NCBI GenBank assembly: GCA_002711995.1
Contig: PASN01000008.1
Coordinates: 62,001-126,000, forward strand
Direction of reading: 5' to 3'
Length of the DNA: 64,000 nucleotides
Source of the DNA: Halobacteriovoraceae bacterium
GTDB taxonomy: Bacteria > Bdellovibrionota > Bacteriovoracia > Bacteriovoracales > Bacteriovoracaceae
Shown here: in pieces, positions 1-8,356 of the stretch
Position numbering within the stretch: the first letter of the stretch is position 1
Layout: the number at the start of each line of letters is the position of its first letter
Program-made: the position numbers and the translations under genes
Notes under the pieces: model-generated
Seen by the model: the letters and a program-made list of their open reading frames with translations, nothing else
What the model was told of the DNA's origin: nothing
The model's database searches: none

Positions 1-645
1 TGTGCACAAGCACACGGTGCTCAATTTAAAGGTAGGCCTGTCGGCTCTTTTGGAGATGTTGGCTGCTTTTCATTTTTTGGAAACAAGATTATCACAACAG
101 GAGAAGGTGGCATGTGTGTTACCAATAACTCAGATGTTGATAAAAAGATAAGACTTCTCAGAGACCATGGAATGAATAAGGATAAAAGATATTGGCATGA
201 TGTAGTCGGTTTTAACTATCGACTAACAAACCTTCAGGCTGCTATAGGAGTGGCCCAGTTGGAAAATATTTCTAAAACCTTATATTGCAGAGAAAAAATT
301 GAACAAAAATATAAGTCAGTTCTAGATAAATTTAATTTTTTAAAACTGCAGGCTCCCCCCTCCAGAAATTGTGACAAGGTTACTTGGCTTGTATGCGCTC
401 TTGCTCAGGACAATAAAACAAGGAACCTTGTAGTTCAAACTCTATCACGAAATGGAATTGATACTAGGCCTTTCTTTTATGCTCTAAGTGAAATGCCTCT
501 TTATAAAAAGTATGTTTGCTCTAATGAGGTCAGCGTGCAAGTCTCTCAAAGAGGTATTAGCTTTCCAACAGTTTTAAACTTAGAACCAAGTTATTTTGAG
601 AAGTTCAAGTTAATAATGGAAGAAGAGATTGCAAAATCTCTGTAA
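1..645 (+). CDS. DegT/DnrJ/EryC1/StrS sugar aminotransferase, GDP-perosamine synthase-like (5' partial)
   Basis: This is the C-terminal part of a PLP-dependent nucleotide-sugar aminotransferase. The reading frame is open from base 1, so the N-terminus lies outside the window. The PLP-lysine motif FFGNKIITTGEGG is visible, with Lys at about visible residue 29, followed by the family's RDHGM and GFNYRLTNLQAAIG motifs. The family transfers an amino group from glutamate to a 4-keto-6-deoxy sugar nucleotide. The FGNK form of the lysine motif is typical of GDP-perosamine synthases, and Gmd, which makes the GDP-4-keto-6-deoxymannose substrate, lies nearby at 11365-12477. This gene reads toward the minus-strand polysaccharide operon, so the two converge. 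The exact sugar substrate is inferred. Confidence 0.88.
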   Translation, partial: CAQAHGAQFKGRPVGSFGDVGCFSFFGNKIITTGEGGMCVTNNSDVDKKIRLLRDHGMNKDKRYWHDVVGFNYRLTNLQAAIGVAQLENISKTLYCREKIEQKYKSVLDKFNFLKLQAPPSRNCDKVTWLVCALAQDNKTRNLVVQTLSRNGIDTRPFFYALSEMPLYKKYVCSNEVSVQVSQRGISFPTVLNLEPSYFEKFKLIMEEEIAKSL

Positions 646-668
646 TTTAAGGCATGATAGGAATTTGA

Positions 669-1655
669 TTAAGCTTTAAAATTTTTTCTCTGTAAACCAA
701 TGAATGCAGAGAGCCTGTTTCGAGAAAAAAACATAAAGACGTCTAACTTCTGAAGAAAAGAAATTTTATTGTTTAAAAAAAACTTATTTACCAATATATG
801 AAAAAACTTTCTCAAAGAACTTATTTCTTTAATCAAAATCAATTGTTTTATAAACAAAATAGAGTTTTTAGCATTAAGGTTCATTTTTGAATCAACTATG
901 TATTCAGTCCAAGTCAATAAAGAATTCAAGCAAGACAGGTAGACCTCTAAACTGACTTCTCCTAGTTGAAAAAGATTATAAATATAGCCCACTCTTTCAC
1001 CTATACCATAGTCCCCAGGACGTTCGATGCTTTTTTCAGAAATACCAATAGAACTATAATAGTCTACTTCAATAATGTTGTATCCCTTTACAATCAGAAG
1101 ACGCCCTTTTAGAGCACAGTTCATGGCCGTCGCAATTTGGGGGTAAATAGCTCTATCTGTTGGGGGTAAAACTGACAAGTCGATAAGCTTTCTATTATAA
1201 ACGTTACCTCCTAGCGTTCCAGACCTCATAAATACAAGTGCTGCAGAATGTTCAGTTGGTTTAAAACGGTCAATTTCCCATATTTTATGACCTTGCTCAT
1301 AAGAAATGAATGAGTATTCTTCCGTTTCTATAAGATTTATAACCTTCCCCACGTAGTCGTGCGACAATCTGTCATCATCACCAATAAACATAATGTTGTC
1401 TGATTTTGCATACAGAAAACACAAGAAAATGTTTCTACCAGGACCAACATTAGCACTATTTCGAAAGTAACTTATTTGTTGTTTTTCAAGCAATTCTGTA
1501 CAAACTTTTTCAGTGCTATCAGTTGAGTGGTTATCCACCACTAAAATTTCTACCACTGAACGGTTCAGCTTTAAGAGGTCGTTTAAGCACTTTTTTAAAA
1601 TCTCGCCCCGATTAAAAGTAGGAATCGCAATTGTTAACTTTTCACGACCATTCAT
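669..1655 (-). CDS. Glycosyltransferase family 2 protein
   Basis: Predicted cytoplasmic GT-A fold glycosyltransferase of 328 residues. The N-terminus shows the GT2 pattern: TIAIPTFNRGEILKKCL, then VVDNHSTDS, then the acidic metal and nucleotide site FIGDDDRLSHDY near residue 90. It would add one sugar of the repeat unit built by this operon. It is the last gene of the minus-strand run, and its start overlaps the stop of the transketolase-like C-subunit gene by 4 bases, so translation is probably coupled. The C-terminal 100 residues are rich in Lys, Phe and Leu, suggesting peripheral membrane binding. Donor and acceptor cannot be read from the sequence. Confidence 0.85.
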   Translation of the reverse strand: MNGREKLTIAIPTFNRGEILKKCLNDLLKLNRSVVEILVVDNHSTDSTEKVCTELLEKQQISYFRNSANVGPGRNIFLCFLYAKSDNIMFIGDDDRLSHDYVGKVINLIETEEYSFISYEQGHKIWEIDRFKPTEHSAALVFMRSGTLGGNVYNRKLIDLSVLPPTDRAIYPQIATAMNCALKGRLLIVKGYNIIEVDYYSSIGISEKSIERPGDYGIGERVGYIYNLFQLGEVSLEVYLSCLNSLLTWTEYIVDSKMNLNAKNSILFIKQLILIKEISSLRKFFHILVNKFFLNNKISFLQKLDVFMFFSRNRLSAFIGLQRKNFKA

Positions 1656-2530
1656 AACAGGCTATTAACTTTTCTTAAATAATCTTGAGTACCTGCGACA
1701 TTAGTGAACCCATTAAGACTCTTCGAAAAGACTTTAGGTAAACCAATAACTTTTCCATGTGAATACAATTCTATAAGGTTTTCCGATAAGAACGAATATA
1801 ATCCACATTGTTTTTGATGCTCTTCAAAAACAATGATTTCTGATAAACCAGACTGAATAAGCTCTTGAAGTTCCTTAATCGCACAAAGGCTGAGGTTATT
1901 TATGGTTGCAATTGAATAGTCTGAATACTTATTTAAATTTAATACTTTGGAAGATATTGAGCCAGTAGATATTATGATTTTTTTATGGTTGGATTCTCTG
2001 AGGATATTCAGCCCAAGCTTATAATCATATTTTTTAATTAGAACCTCTTCTCTAGCTCTCCCAAGCCTTAGGTAGCTGGGGCCTTTATTCTTAAGAATTT
2101 CCTTTACTATAAAAGAAGTTTCTTCTGGGTCTGACGGCATATAGACATTCATATTTGGAATGACTCTTAGCGCTCCAATATCCTCAGTTGCATGATGTGA
2201 GCCACCTAAGGCACCATAGGCAAACCCCGCACCTACAGATACGATTGTAACATCCAGATTATGATAACATATGTCATATCGAATTTGCTCTAAGCATCGG
2301 AATGTTGGAAAGTTAGCAATAGAGTATACAAATACTTTAAAACCTTCCCTAGCTAAGCCTGCTGCCACTCCCGCCATATTTTGTTCGGCAACTCCTACAT
2401 TTAAAAACCTTTCACTAAACTGTTCTTTAAAATCCTCAACAACAGAAAACCCTAAATCCCCAACCAACAAGAAAATCTTCTCGTCTTTTAGTGCCTCCTG
2501 ATAGAGAGTTTCAATAAAGGCAGTTCTCAT
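1652..2530 (-). CDS. Transketolase-like C-terminal subunit (pyrimidine-binding and C domains)
   Basis: This 292-residue protein is the second half of a split transketolase. It has the TPP pyrimidine-binding domain, with NVGVAEQNMAGVAAGLA containing the expected catalytic Glu, then the GGSHHATEDIGALR loop, followed by a C-terminal regulatory-type domain. Split transketolase pairs are known in carbohydrate clusters, where they can act on ketol transfer to or from unusual sugars. This one sits in a dideoxy-sugar operon rather than beside pentose-phosphate genes. Its start overlaps the N-subunit gene by 4 bases. That partner carries an internal stop, so this half may have lost its mate. The role in sugar branching is inferred. 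Confidence 0.87.
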   Translation of the reverse strand: MRTAFIETLYQEALKDEKIFLLVGDLGFSVVEDFKEQFSERFLNVGVAEQNMAGVAAGLAREGFKVFVYSIANFPTFRCLEQIRYDICYHNLDVTIVSVGAGFAYGALGGSHHATEDIGALRVIPNMNVYMPSDPEETSFIVKEILKNKGPSYLRLGRAREEVLIKKYDYKLGLNILRESNHKKIIISTGSISSKVLNLNKYSDYSIATINNLSLCAIKELQELIQSGLSEIIVFEEHQKQCGLYSFLSENLIELYSHGKVIGLPKVFSKSLNGFTNVAGTQDYLRKVNSLL

Positions 2531-3321
2531 GACAACTCCTCCATCGCTTTTATGTATTCATCCTCATCCGGAGATTTATAGTGCCACAAAAGTTCATTTT
2601 CCATAAATGAGACACCCTTTCCCTTTATCGTATTTGCCACTATAGCCAAAGGTTTTTCATAGTTGTGACTAAGTAAAGTTTTTTCAATTTGATTCACATC
2701 ATGTCCATCAATTTCTGTAGCTTTCCACCCAAAACTATTTAATTTTATATCTAAGCTAGATAGATCAATCACATCTTTGGTATTTCCTAGACTTTGAATT
2801 TTATTAGCATCAATTAAAACCACCAAATTATTCAGTTTATGCTGGCCAGCCAACATAATTGCCTACCAATTAGAACCTTCGTTTAATTCGCCATCACTTA
2901 AAATAACATACGATTTCCAGTTCTGTTTTTTCACTCTGGCAGCAAGAGCACTACCAACAGCAAATGAAAGTGCATGGCCTAAACTTCCAGTCGACAGCTC
3001 AACTCCAGCGACATGATGACTGGCATGAGAAGTAAAAATTGAGCCATTCTTAGCATATTGTCTTAAAAGCTCTTCTCTAGGAAAGAAACCTTTCAAAGCA
3101 AGTGCTGCATAGAGAGAGGAACAAGCATGCCCTTTTGAGAGAAATATTCTGTCCCGACCAGGACTTAAAGGACTCTTAGAATCAATATTTGCTACAGAGT
3201 TATAGAGAACAGCGATAAGCTCCACCATTGAGAACGCCCCCCCAATGTGTGATGACTTGGACTGGAAAATCAATTCTAAAGTGAGCTTTCTTATTTCTTT
3301 TGCAAAATCTTCATTATTCAT
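2527..3321 (-). pseudogene. Transketolase-like N-terminal subunit interrupted by an in-frame TAG
   Basis: Read through one stop, this would be a 264-residue thiamine-diphosphate-binding N-subunit, a normal length for split transketolases. Residues 1-152 run up to SDGELNEGSNW. A TAG codon (plus-strand bases 2863-2865) follows, and the same frame continues as AIMLAGQHKLNN with the TPP-binding LIDANKIQSLG. The interruption falls inside the TPP/Mg motif, where homologues usually have Glu after NW, so a single G-to-T change from GAG would explain it. No frame change is needed. The downstream piece begins at an internal ATG (2856) and lacks half of the cofactor site, so it is unlikely to work alone. 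A sequencing error or natural decay are both possible. Confidence 0.82.
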
Positions 3322-4430
3322 AAGGGCTCCAGATGGTACTTAATTCTTTCACAAACATAATCAATTTCTTTAGTAGTAAGGTTGTGTCCACTTGGTAGAT
3401 TTATAGCGTTATCTCCAATATTAATCGCAAAGGGACTAGGTTGTGTTTCCCACATTGGATACTGACTAATTGCAGGAAAAACTGCCCTTGTGTCAATTCC
3501 ATCATTACGCAATTTAACTATAAGTTCGTCACGCCCTACTCTCAGTTTTTGATCTAAGCAAATTGATGTCATCCAATAAATACTTTTTGCCCACTTAGCC
3601 TCTTTATTTAATCTTAGGCCAGAAACGTCCTTCAAACGATCCTCATAAAGATCAAATATCTCTCGTTTCCGCCTTATTAGTTCATCAACTCTTTCAAGCT
3701 GTCCTAAACCAAAAGCTGCCTGTAGGTTTGACATCCTATACTTATAACCAACTTCATCTATCCAAAAGGCACGATCTGTATCTGTTGCCCTTCCATGGTT
3801 GTTAAGTTTTAGAACACGGTCGAAGGCTGCTTTATTATTCGCAACGACCATTCCCCCTTCGCCCGTGACCATCAACTTTGCACCTTGGAAACTAAAAACT
3901 CCAAGATCGCCAAATGATCCGGCCCTCTTTCCAAAACACTCTGCCCCCACAGCTGGAGCAGCGTCCTCAACTACATAAATATTGTGATGCTGTGCAAACG
4001 CCATAATCTCATCCATTTTGGCAGGGTGACCGTAAAGGTGTACTGGCATTATCGCCTTTGTTTTTGGTGAAAGCTTCTTTTCCAGTTGAGCGGGATCTAA
4101 TGTCCAGGTTTCTGGGTCCACATCAATAAACACAGGTTTTGCACCAGTATAGGCAACCGCAGAGGCTGTTGCCACCCAAGTTAACTCAGGTACAATAACT
4201 TCGTCTCCTGGACCGACGCCAAGGGCCATAAGAGCAAGATGAAGTCCACCGGTACAGCTAGATGTAGCATGGGAAAACGGGACGCCTACATATTCTGCCA
4301 TAGTAGATTCAAACTTATTTATATATTTTGACCATTGGCTATTCCATCCATTTTCCGCAGCATCAGCAATGTACTCTAATTCTCGTGATGTGATCGAGGG
4401 TCCTGCAGTTAAAATCATCTCTCTTTTCAT
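3318..4430 (-). CDS. DegT/DnrJ/EryC1/StrS family sugar aminotransferase
   Basis: Full-length 370-residue PLP-dependent nucleotide-sugar aminotransferase. Visible landmarks are the cofactor pocket (ATSSCTGGLHLALMALG), VEDAAPAVGA with the PLP-ring Asp, and the catalytic lysine in FSFQGAKLMVTGEGGM. These are followed by LNNHGRATD and GYKYRMSNLQAAFGLGQL. It probably installs an amino group at C-4 (or C-3) of the keto-deoxy sugar made by the CDP- or GDP-linked enzymes of the same operon. It lies 2 bases downstream of a formyltransferase gene. That pairing suggests the new amine is N-formylated, as in known 4-formamido-4,6-dideoxy sugars. The specific sugar is inferred. Confidence 0.9.
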   Translation of the reverse strand: MKREMILTAGPSITSRELEYIADAAENGWNSQWSKYINKFESTMAEYVGVPFSHATSSCTGGLHLALMALGVGPGDEVIVPELTWVATASAVAYTGAKPVFIDVDPETWTLDPAQLEKKLSPKTKAIMPVHLYGHPAKMDEIMAFAQHHNIYVVEDAAPAVGAECFGKRAGSFGDLGVFSFQGAKLMVTGEGGMVVANNKAAFDRVLKLNNHGRATDTDRAFWIDEVGYKYRMSNLQAAFGLGQLERVDELIRRKREIFDLYEDRLKDVSGLRLNKEAKWAKSIYWMTSICLDQKLRVGRDELIVKLRNDGIDTRAVFPAISQYPMWETQPSPFAINIGDNAINLPSGHNLTTKEIDYVCERIKYHLEPL

Positions 4431-4432
4431 GT

Positions 4433-5212
4433 TCAGTCCATTTCTTCAATTAAAAGTTTTACTTTATATTTTTTATTCCCAACCTTGATAAAAGCAAAAC
4501 TTTTTTCCACAAACATTCTTGCCTTTATCTTATTTATTAACTTCTTAAATGTTCCTACCTCGTCTAAATTTATCTCATCATATGAGCTAATTTCTTTTTT
4601 CGAGTGATAAGTAAAACGACTATGATCTTGCTTAATTGGTTTAATTCCCTCAAGCTTAAGTTTTTCCCAAGTTTCGAAAAAGAGAGAGGTAATCTCTTTT
4701 TGAGCATTTAAATATAAGTGCCCAGAATTTTCATGTACCTTTGGGATTATTTCTCTTTGGGCAATGATGGGTCCAGTGTCTGCACCTTCATCAATCAAAT
4801 GAAGAGTGACCCCAAATGGAGACCCATCCAAAAAAGGATAAACTGACGGGTACCAGCCTCTATTGTAGGGCAAGAGTGCCGGATGAAAGTTTAAACAACC
4901 AAATTTTGGAATATTAAAAGCTTCTGGCCTTAAAAGGTGAGCCCAATAACAAGTTATGAAGATGTCAGGTTTATACTCTCTTAAAAGTTCCAATACCTCT
5001 TCTTTTAAAATATCTTTCCCTACAAATATCTGGCTCTGGGAAACTCCAGCGGCTTGTATGATTTGTTCTCCACACTTTCTTAGTTTTTTCTCATGAATAA
5101 ACAAGAAGCCTATTTCATCCTGTTCTTTTATTTTTTTTACAACTTCTAGTCCAACGATATCGTTAACAAAGAGAACGACCTTATTCTTCTTTGCGATCCT
5201 TAAATAATCCAT
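4433..5212 (-). CDS. Formyltransferase family protein, probable sugar N-formyltransferase
   Basis: The N-terminal two-thirds match the GART/Fmt formyltransferase fold. The folate-dependent catalytic triad region is present as LNFHPALLPYNRG (Asn and His) and HLIDEGADTGPI (Asp). At 259 residues it lacks the usual Fmt tRNA-binding C-domain and is not paired with def, so methionyl-tRNA formylation is unlikely. Beside a sugar aminotransferase it fits a 10-formyl-THF-dependent N-formyltransferase acting on an amino-deoxy sugar nucleotide. Its start overlaps the stop of the CDP-glucose dehydratase gene by 13 bases. The C-terminal 60 residues (HSKKEISSYDEINLDE onward) resemble the short tail of this enzyme class. 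Confidence 0.82.
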   Translation of the reverse strand: MDYLRIAKKNKVVLFVNDIVGLEVVKKIKEQDEIGFLFIHEKKLRKCGEQIIQAAGVSQSQIFVGKDILKEEVLELLREYKPDIFITCYWAHLLRPEAFNIPKFGCLNFHPALLPYNRGWYPSVYPFLDGSPFGVTLHLIDEGADTGPIIAQREIIPKVHENSGHLYLNAQKEITSLFFETWEKLKLEGIKPIKQDHSRFTYHSKKEISSYDEINLDEVGTFKKLINKIKARMFVEKSFAFIKVGNKKYKVKLLIEEMD

Positions 5213-6303
5213 CTAGCCTCTCTTATTGTTGCCTCTCTTAAATATTCTTCTATATTCAGGAAAGTTTGTGCTTTTCTATCCCTTACACCGTACCACTTAA
5301 GAGTTTTTTCGATAGCCTTCTTTGAGTTCCATAAATTGGAGAACCCACATAGATCCTTCAACTTAGTAATATCCAACTCAAGTCTTGAAGCCTCATATCT
5401 TTCCGAAGGAGTAAACTCAACCTCGAGGTGGGGAATTACTTTGCAAGCGACATCAACCACATCCTTTACCCTTATACAGTCTGATAACTCAGGCCCAAGG
5501 TTAAAAGGGGTTGAATATGCCTCACTCCCTTCAAGCAACTTACTCGCGATATGGAGATAGCCGAACAAAGGATCTAGAACGTGCTGCCAAGGTCTTGTAG
5601 ACTCAGGACTCCTCAAGGAAAGAACTTTTCCCTCCTCTCCAGCTTTTACTATATCCGGAATCAAACGATTTTTAGAAAAGTCTCCTCCTCCAATAACATT
5701 TCCCGACCTAACAGATGCGATTAGAACTCCTAGCTCCTTGGAAAATGAATCTCTGTACGAGTTGGTTATGATTTCAGAGCAGGCCTTGGAAGCGCTATAC
5801 GGGTCATAGCCACCTAAACAGTCTTCTTCGGAGAAGGCTTTTCCTGAATTGTCATTTTTATAACACTTATCAGAGGTCACAACGACAACACCTTTCACAT
5901 TCTGATTGGGATAGTCGAGAAGAGATTGAAACAAATTAGAAACACCTACAGTATTTACATCAAATGTATAGCTAGGATTGGTATATGAATCGAAAACCAG
6001 GCTTTGAGCCGCCATATGTATAATTAAGTCAGGGTTGGTTAACTCCAACACTCTTTTCCAATCTTTTAGACTTCTAACGTCGCCATAATAGGTATCGTAA
6101 TCTAGATTTAGAGTTTTAAAGTGATTTGTGTTAATGAACTCCTCATTGGAGAAGCCAAAGATATGTGCTTCAAAAAACTCTTTAAGAATGGTTGCGAGCC
6201 ATGACCCCTTAAACCCAGTGTTCCCGGTTATTAAGACCTTCTTACCTTGAAACGTTTCTTTTAGTTTTACCAAGTCTTCCACGGAGCCTGACCTATATTC
6301 CAT
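5200..6303 (-). CDS. rfbG: CDP-glucose 4,6-dehydratase
   Basis: NAD-dependent SDR enzyme that converts CDP-glucose to CDP-4-keto-6-deoxyglucose. The family-specific start KKVLITGNTGFKGSWLA is present, where FKGSWL is diagnostic for this branch of the SDR family. MAAQSLVFDSY, TSDKCYKN and the catalytic YDPYSASKACSE (Tyr-x3-Lys) follow. It lies directly after rfbF and rfbH, the other two enzymes of the CDP-3,6-dideoxyhexose route. The ATG at 6303 overlaps rfbF by 37 bases. A GTG at 6282 would give a more usual short N-terminus, so the start is not certain. Confidence 0.93.
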   Translation of the reverse strand: MEYRSGSVEDLVKLKETFQGKKVLITGNTGFKGSWLATILKEFFEAHIFGFSNEEFINTNHFKTLNLDYDTYYGDVRSLKDWKRVLELTNPDLIIHMAAQSLVFDSYTNPSYTFDVNTVGVSNLFQSLLDYPNQNVKGVVVVTSDKCYKNDNSGKAFSEEDCLGGYDPYSASKACSEIITNSYRDSFSKELGVLIASVRSGNVIGGGDFSKNRLIPDIVKAGEEGKVLSLRSPESTRPWQHVLDPLFGYLHIASKLLEGSEAYSTPFNLGPELSDCIRVKDVVDVACKVIPHLEVEFTPSERYEASRLELDITKLKDLCGFSNLWNSKKAIEKTLKWYGVRDRKAQTFLNIEEYLREATIREARWII

Positions 6304-7043
6304 AAGTTTTCGAGGTAGTTCTTATCCCTTAAGGTATCCATACACTTCCAAAATCCATGGTGTTTGAAGGCTGCAAGACGGCCTTCAGAAACAGCCGTTT
6401 CAAGTGGTTCCCTCTCTAAAACAACGTCATTTTCATTTTTTATTAAATCCAAGAACGATGGATCCACGACAAAGAAACCGCCATTAATCCAATAACCATC
6501 TCCCTTCGGCTTCTCTAGAAAACTGTTTACCGCTCCATTTGAGCCAATATCTAAAGAGCCAAAACGTCCCTCTGGCTGAACAGATGTTAAAGTAATTAAA
6601 GCTTTGCTGGCATTATGAAACTCAATTAAATCTTTTACACAAACGTCCGAAAGTCCATCACCATAGGTCAATAAAAACGGTTCATCCTTAATGTATCTTT
6701 CAGCTCTTTTTATTCTGGAGCCAGTCATTGTGTTTAGCCCGGTTTCCACCAGAGTAACCTTCCAATCTTCATTCTGAGAAGTGTTATGTACCTCAAACTT
6801 ATCTTGTGCAGTGAACAAGGTAACATCAGACTGGTGCAGGAAGTAATTTGAAAAATACTCTTTGATTGAATAGCCTTTGTACCCCAGCAAAATAACAAAC
6901 TCGTTAAAGCCTTGTTGAGCATAACTTTTCATGATGTGCCAGATGATAGGTCGCCCACCAATCTCTACCATTGGCTTTGGCTTAGAATCAGTCTCTTCAG
7001 ATATTCTAGTGCCGTATCCGCCTGCAAGAATTACAACTTTCAT
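6267..7043 (-). CDS. rfbF: Glucose-1-phosphate cytidylyltransferase
   Basis: Transfers CMP from CTP to glucose-1-phosphate, giving CDP-glucose. The nucleotidyltransferase signature MKVVILAGGYGTRISEET is followed by KPKPMVEIGGRPIIWHIMK, with the family's insertion and lysines. LLTYGDGLSDV (metal Asp) and NGGFFVVDPSFLD come later. The length of 258 residues matches the family. Its start overlaps the rfbH stop by 4 bases (minus strand), so rfbH, rfbF and rfbG form a translationally coupled block. This is the committed step into CDP-deoxyhexose synthesis. Confidence 0.95.
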   Translation of the reverse strand: MKVVILAGGYGTRISEETDSKPKPMVEIGGRPIIWHIMKSYAQQGFNEFVILLGYKGYSIKEYFSNYFLHQSDVTLFTAQDKFEVHNTSQNEDWKVTLVETGLNTMTGSRIKRAERYIKDEPFLLTYGDGLSDVCVKDLIEFHNASKALITLTSVQPEGRFGSLDIGSNGAVNSFLEKPKGDGYWINGGFFVVDPSFLDLIKNENDVVLEREPLETAVSEGRLAAFKHHGFWKCMDTLRDKNYLENLWNIGQAPWKTW

Positions 7044-8356
7044 TTAGCTCTCTTTGACAAAAATTCTTTTATTACATCCGCAATATACTTCATATGGCCA
7101 TCGTTCAAACGAGGAAATACTCCCACCCAAAATGTATTATTCATCACAATGTCCGTATTCTCCAAATTTCCTACAATTCGATATTTAACATTTTCATAAA
7201 GCGGCTGTTTGGTAAGGTTTCCAGCAAAAAGCATTCTCGTACCGATTTTTTTTGCTTCAAGATAATCTCTCAGCTCGTTCCTTGAGAAACCTTGGCCGTC
7301 TTTAACTGTTATAGGAAACCCAAACCAACTAGGTTTTGCCTTTTCATGAATTTTGGGAAGGATTAAACAATCATCAAGACCATTAAGATAAGAATGTAAA
7401 AGCTTGAAGTTTTTATTTCGCTTCTCAATAAACTCTTCAACTCGAGTTAACTGAGACAGGCCAAGTGCGGCCTGCATATCTGTCATTTTAAGGTTATAGC
7501 CAATGTGGCTATAAATGTATTTATGGTCATAGCCTCTTGGCAGGTCACCAAGTTGCCAGTTAAATCTTTTTTTACAGCTATTGTCTACTCCTGGCGGACA
7601 CCAACAATCCCTTCCCCAATCTCTAAAAGACTCTGCAAGTTTTTTAAGTTTCGGGCTCGAAGTTAATACCGCCCCTCCCTCTCCAGTAGTAATGTGGTGT
7701 GCAGGATAAAAACTTAAAGTACAAATATCCCCATAAGTACCAACAAGCTTACCATCATACTTAGCCCCTAGAGCATCACAACAATCTTCTATTAGCCAAA
7801 GTTTGTGCTTTTCACAGAATTTTCTCACCTGATCCAATTCGAATACATTTCCTAAAGTATGAGCAATAAAAACAGCTTTCGTTTTTTCAGAAAGAGCCCT
7901 TTCTAAGTAGCTCACATCAAGTTGTAAACTTTCGATATCCACGTCAACAAATACTGGAACAGCTCCAACTTGAACAATAGGGTTAACAGTTGTTGGGAAT
8001 CCGGCTGCGAGAGTGATAACTTCGTCCCCAGGCTGAACTCTTCTGTCACCTAAGGTAGAAGAAGTCAGAGTAGACATTGCTACAAGGTTTGCAGATGAGC
8101 CAGAATTAACCAATAGACAAAACTTTTGATGCATAAACTCAGCGAGTTTTCTCTCAAGATCCTCCGAATATCTCCCAGCTGTGAACCACATATCAAGTGC
8201 GGAGTCGACGACACTTACAACATCATTACTATTAATCAACTTTCCAGAAACAGGTATATAATTTTGACCAGGAACAATCTTATCTCCGGAAGTTGAATTA
8301 AAGAATGCTCTAGTTTGGTCTAAAATATGAGACCGTATTTTATTAAATTCTTCCAT
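7040..8356 (-). CDS. rfbH: CDP-4-dehydro-6-deoxyglucose 3-dehydrase (E1), RfbH
   Basis: PMP-dependent [2Fe-2S] enzyme that removes the 3-hydroxyl of CDP-4-keto-6-deoxyglucose. I place the start at the ATG at 8356, which has AAGGAG nine bases upstream, not at an upstream codon inside wzt. With this start the diagnostic residues fall at His220 (replacing the PLP lysine, in FYPAHHITTGEGG), Cys193, Cys251, Cys253 and Cys261, in a C-x-C-x7-C iron-sulfur pattern. As I recall, these are the positions described for Yersinia E1. The reductase partner E3 is not in this window. The presence of rfbF, rfbG and rfbH predicts a 3,6-dideoxyhexose or a derivative. The gene overlaps the wzt 3' end by 14 bases. 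Confidence 0.95.
   Translation of the reverse strand: MEEFNKIRSHILDQTRAFFNSTSGDKIVPGQNYIPVSGKLINSNDVVSVVDSALDMWFTAGRYSEDLERKLAEFMHQKFCLLVNSGSSANLVAMSTLTSSTLGDRRVQPGDEVITLAAGFPTTVNPIVQVGAVPVFVDVDIESLQLDVSYLERALSEKTKAVFIAHTLGNVFELDQVRKFCEKHKLWLIEDCCDALGAKYDGKLVGTYGDICTLSFYPAHHITTGEGGAVLTSSPKLKKLAESFRDWGRDCWCPPGVDNSCKKRFNWQLGDLPRGYDHKYIYSHIGYNLKMTDMQAALGLSQLTRVEEFIEKRNKNFKLLHSYLNGLDDCLILPKIHEKAKPSWFGFPITVKDGQGFSRNELRDYLEAKKIGTRMLFAGNLTKQPLYENVKYRIVGNLENTDIVMNNTFWVGVFPRLNDGHMKYIADVIKEFLSKRAK

Noticed and set aside
2527-2856. A separate 109-residue protein downstream of the TAG in the transketolase gene
   Set aside because: It is in the same frame as the upstream half, starts at an internal Met inside the TPP motif and has no ribosome site of its own; it is better read as the second part of a broken gene.
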